A stretch of DNA of 64,000 nucleotides, from assembly GCF_000154785.2 (NCBI RefSeq), contig NC_015730.1, positions 248,001 through 312,000 on the forward strand, written 5' to 3'. Position 1 is the first letter of the stretch. Every line of letters starts with the position of its first letter. Source of the DNA: Roseobacter litoralis Och 149 (lineage in GTDB: Bacteria > Pseudomonadota > Alphaproteobacteria > Rhodobacterales > Rhodobacteraceae). Positions 62,169-64,000 of the stretch are shown here, in pieces. The notes beneath the pieces were generated by a model. The model saw only the letters and a program-made list of their open reading frames with translations. It was not told where the DNA came from and searched no databases. The translations under genes and the position numbers were made by a program.

Positions 62169-64000
62169 TCAAGCGTCCTGTTTGTTCATTCGGTTTGTGA
62201 TGAGGTCTGTGACGACGGTTGGGTCTGCGAGGGTTGAGGTGTCTCCGAGGGTTGCGAAGTCGTCTTCGGCGATTTTGCGTAAGATGCGGCGCATGATTTT
62301 GCCCGAGCGTGTTTTGGGCAGGCCGGGGGCCCATTGGATGAGGTCAGGCGACGCGATGGGGCCGATTTCGGTGCGGACCCATTTGCGCAATTCCTGATAG
62401 AGTTCATCGCTGGGCTCTTCGCCGTTCATGAGCGTGACGTAGCAGTAGATGCCTTGCCCCTTGATCGCGTGGGGGTATCCCACGACGGCGGCTTCGGCGA
62501 CTTTGGCGTGGGCGACCAGCGCGCTTTCGACCTCTGCGGTGCCCATGCGGTGGCCTGAGACGTTGATCACATCATCGACGCGGCCCGTGATCCAGTAATC
62601 ACCGTCTGCGTCACGTTTGCAGCCATCCCCGGTGAAGTAATAGCCTTTGTAATCAGAGAAGTAGGTCTTTTCGAACCGTTCGTGATCGCCCCAGATGGTG
62701 CGCATCTGGCCGGGCCAGCTGTCGGCGATGACCAACACGCCCTCCACGTCATTGCCCTCAAGGACTTCGCCCGAGGCGGGCTCCAGCACCATCGGCTTGA
62801 TGCCAAAGAAGGGCTTCATCGCGGAGCCGGGTTTCATCTCATGCGCGCCGGGCAGGGGGGTCATCAGATGGCCGCCCGTCTCGGTCTGCCACCAGGTGTC
62901 GACGATGGGGCATTTGCCCTTGCCCACGACGTCATTGTACCAGTTCCAGGCCTCTGGATTGATCGGCTCACCCACGGTGCCCAGCACCTTGAGGTCACTC
63001 AGATCGCACCCTTCGACAAAGGATTTGCCCTGTCCCATCAGTGCGCGGATGGCGGTGGGGGCAGTGTAGAACTGGTTTACTTTATGCTTTTCGCAGACCT
63101 GCCAGAAGCGGCTGGCATCGGGGTAGGTCGGCACGCCCTCGAACATGATGGTGGTCGCGCCATTGGCCAGCGGCCCGTAGACGATATAGCTGTGGCCCGT
63201 CACCCAGCCCACATCCGCCGTGCACCAGAAGACGTCGCCATCGTGATAATCAAACACGATCTCATGGGTCATGGCGGCATAGGTCAAATACCCGCCCGAA
63301 GTGTGCACGACGCCCTTGGGCTGGCCGGTGGAGCCGGAGGTATAGAGGATGAACAGCGGGTCTTCGGCGTTCATCTCGGCGGGGTGGGAGATATCCGAGG
63401 CCTCCAGCATCATCTCGCCGCAGTCGTAATCGCGCCCGTCGATCCAGGTGGTCTGCCCGCCGGTGCGCTTGACGACGAGGCATTTGACCGTGTCCTTGCA
63501 GTGCAGCAGGGCGGCGTCCGTGTTGGATTTGAGGGCTGTGGCCCGCCCGCCGCGCGGGGCGTGATCGGCGGTGATGACGAGTTTGGCGTCACAGCCATTG
63601 ATCCGCGCCGAAAGCGCATCGGGCGAAAACCCGGCAAAGACGATGGAGTGGATCGCGCCGATCCGCGCGCAGGCGAGCATCGCATAGGCCGCCTCGGGGA
63701 TCATCGGCAGGTAGATCACCACCCGGTCGCCGCGCCGCACGCCAAGGCTTTCCAGCACATTGGCCATCTTGCAGACCGAAGCGTGCAACTGCTTGTAGGT
63801 GATATGTTTGGCGGCATCCTTGGGGTCATCCGGCTCCCAGATGATCGCGGTCTGATCGCCGCGCGTGGCCAGATGCCGGTCCACGCAATTGGCCGCCACA
63901 TTCAAGGTGCCATCCGCGTACCAGTTGATCGACACATGGCCGAGATCGAAATTCACATCCTTGACCTTGGTGAAAGGCTTGATCCAGTCAACCCGCCCCC
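62169..64000 (-). CDS. acs: Acetyl-CoA synthetase (N-terminus beyond window edge)
   Basis: Activates acetate to acetyl-CoA using ATP, releasing AMP and PPi. The frame continues through the right window edge ([10 protein letters not shown] directly precedes the internal GTG at 63956 that could be mistaken for a start). About 610 residues are therefore visible and roughly 40 are missing. Motifs: [36 protein letters not shown] with the acetate pocket Trp, [20 protein letters not shown], and C-terminal [12 protein letters not shown] with the catalytic, acetylation-regulated Lys. First gene seen of the acs-adk-DUF4212-symporter-DUF294 locus. Confidence 0.97.
   Translation of the reverse strand, partial: GRVDWIKPFTKVKDVNFDLGHVSINWYADGTLNVAANCVDRHLATRGDQTAIIWEPDDPKDAAKHITYKQLHASVCKMANVLESLGVRRGDRVVIYLPMIPEAAYAMLACARIGAIHSIVFAGFSPDALSARINGCDAKLVITADHAPRGGRATALKSNTDAALLHCKDTVKCLVVKRTGGQTTWIDGRDYDCGEMMLEASDISHPAEMNAEDPLFILYTSGSTGQPKGVVHTSGGYLTYAAMTHEIVFDYHDGDVFWCTADVGWVTGHSYIVYGPLANGATTIMFEGVPTYPDASRFWQVCEKHKVNQFYTAPTAIRALMGQGKSFVEGCDLSDLKVLGTVGEPINPEAWNWYNDVVGKGKCPIVDTWWQTETGGHLMTPLPGAHEMKPGSAMKPFFGIKPMVLEPASGEVLEGNDVEGVLVIADSWPGQMRTIWGDHERFEKTYFSDYKGYYFTGDGCKRDADGDYWITGRVDDVINVSGHRMGTAEVESALVAHAKVAEAAVVGYPHAIKGQGIYCYVTLMNGEEPSDELYQELRKWVRTEIGPIASPDLIQWAPGLPKTRSGKIMRRILRKIAEDDFATLGDTSTLADPTVVTDLITNRMNKQDA

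Noticed and set aside
62169..63956. Treating 63956 as the true acs start
   Set aside because: The frame continues upstream to the window edge with family-conserved [10 protein letters not shown], so the GTG is internal and the gene is truncated by the window.
1..64000. CRISPR arrays, rRNA genes, prophage or complete IS elements
   Set aside because: No regularly spaced direct repeats, no rRNA-like stretches, and no transposase, integrase or phage structural proteins among the reading frames.

Overview
This GC-rich window looks like the chromosome of a marine Roseobacter-group alphaproteobacterium (Rhodobacterales). The evidence is family content: UPF0262, DUF2948 and DUF3775 proteins, the murA-DUF2948-hisD-UPF0262-phosphatase order, several TRAP and ABC importers, and an FnrL-type box. 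There are no rRNA genes, phage modules, complete insertion sequences or CRISPR arrays. One tRNA gene (Thr, GGT) is present. dnaX is cut by the left edge and acs by the right edge.

Layout. 1-6.1 kb: dnaX, then a gntR-dctPQM-idnD operon that imports and oxidises a sugar acid. 6.2-17.2 kb: a phosphorus-themed block. A DeoR-led PhnD-C-E-E phosphonate-type importer stands divergent to a Nudix protein, a three-gene importer resembling the sugar-phosphate system AfuABC, a non-canonical histidine phosphatase and a PPK2 polyphosphate kinase. 17.4-21.9 kb: tRNA-Thr and the housekeeping run murA-DUF2948-hisD-UPF0262-LMW-PTP. 21.9-28.3 kb: a striking cyclooxygenase-like heme peroxidase, small conserved proteins, a porin and an alanine-rich protein of unknown function. 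28.3-32.2 kb: lepA, an AT-richer HEPN-like candidate next to a nested palindrome, an FnrL-box-controlled small membrane protein, a DksA/TraR zinc-finger protein and two tiny lipoproteins. 32.3-38.8 kb: seven head-to-tail overlapping genes (four glycosyltransferases, a phosphatase, a deacetylase, a methyltransferase) that form an uncharacterised glycan operon. 39-42.7 kb: an MscS channel and an AraC/VOC pair. 42.8-48.6 kb: a YejFABE peptide importer. 48.8-55.4 kb: methyltransferase, rpe, acyl-CoA synthetase, TauE-like exporter, and a divergent idnD/idnO pair. 55.4-64 kb: acs-adk-DUF4212-symporter-DUF294-unknown-exonuclease, which couples acetate uptake and activation to adenylate recycling and two sensor-like proteins.

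Most notable: (1) a 108-bp imperfect-palindrome element present twice (1301-1408 and 55351-55458), whose ends supply the stop codons of the adjoining genes; (2) the bacterial cyclooxygenase homologue, which keeps the catalytic Tyr and proximal His but has Asp at the distal His position; (3) the organophosphate uptake block; (4) the acetate/adenylate locus with a membrane-anchored DEDDh exonuclease; (5) a HEPN-like protein beside a palindromic element. All functional statements are read from sequence and family knowledge. No search or alignment program was run.
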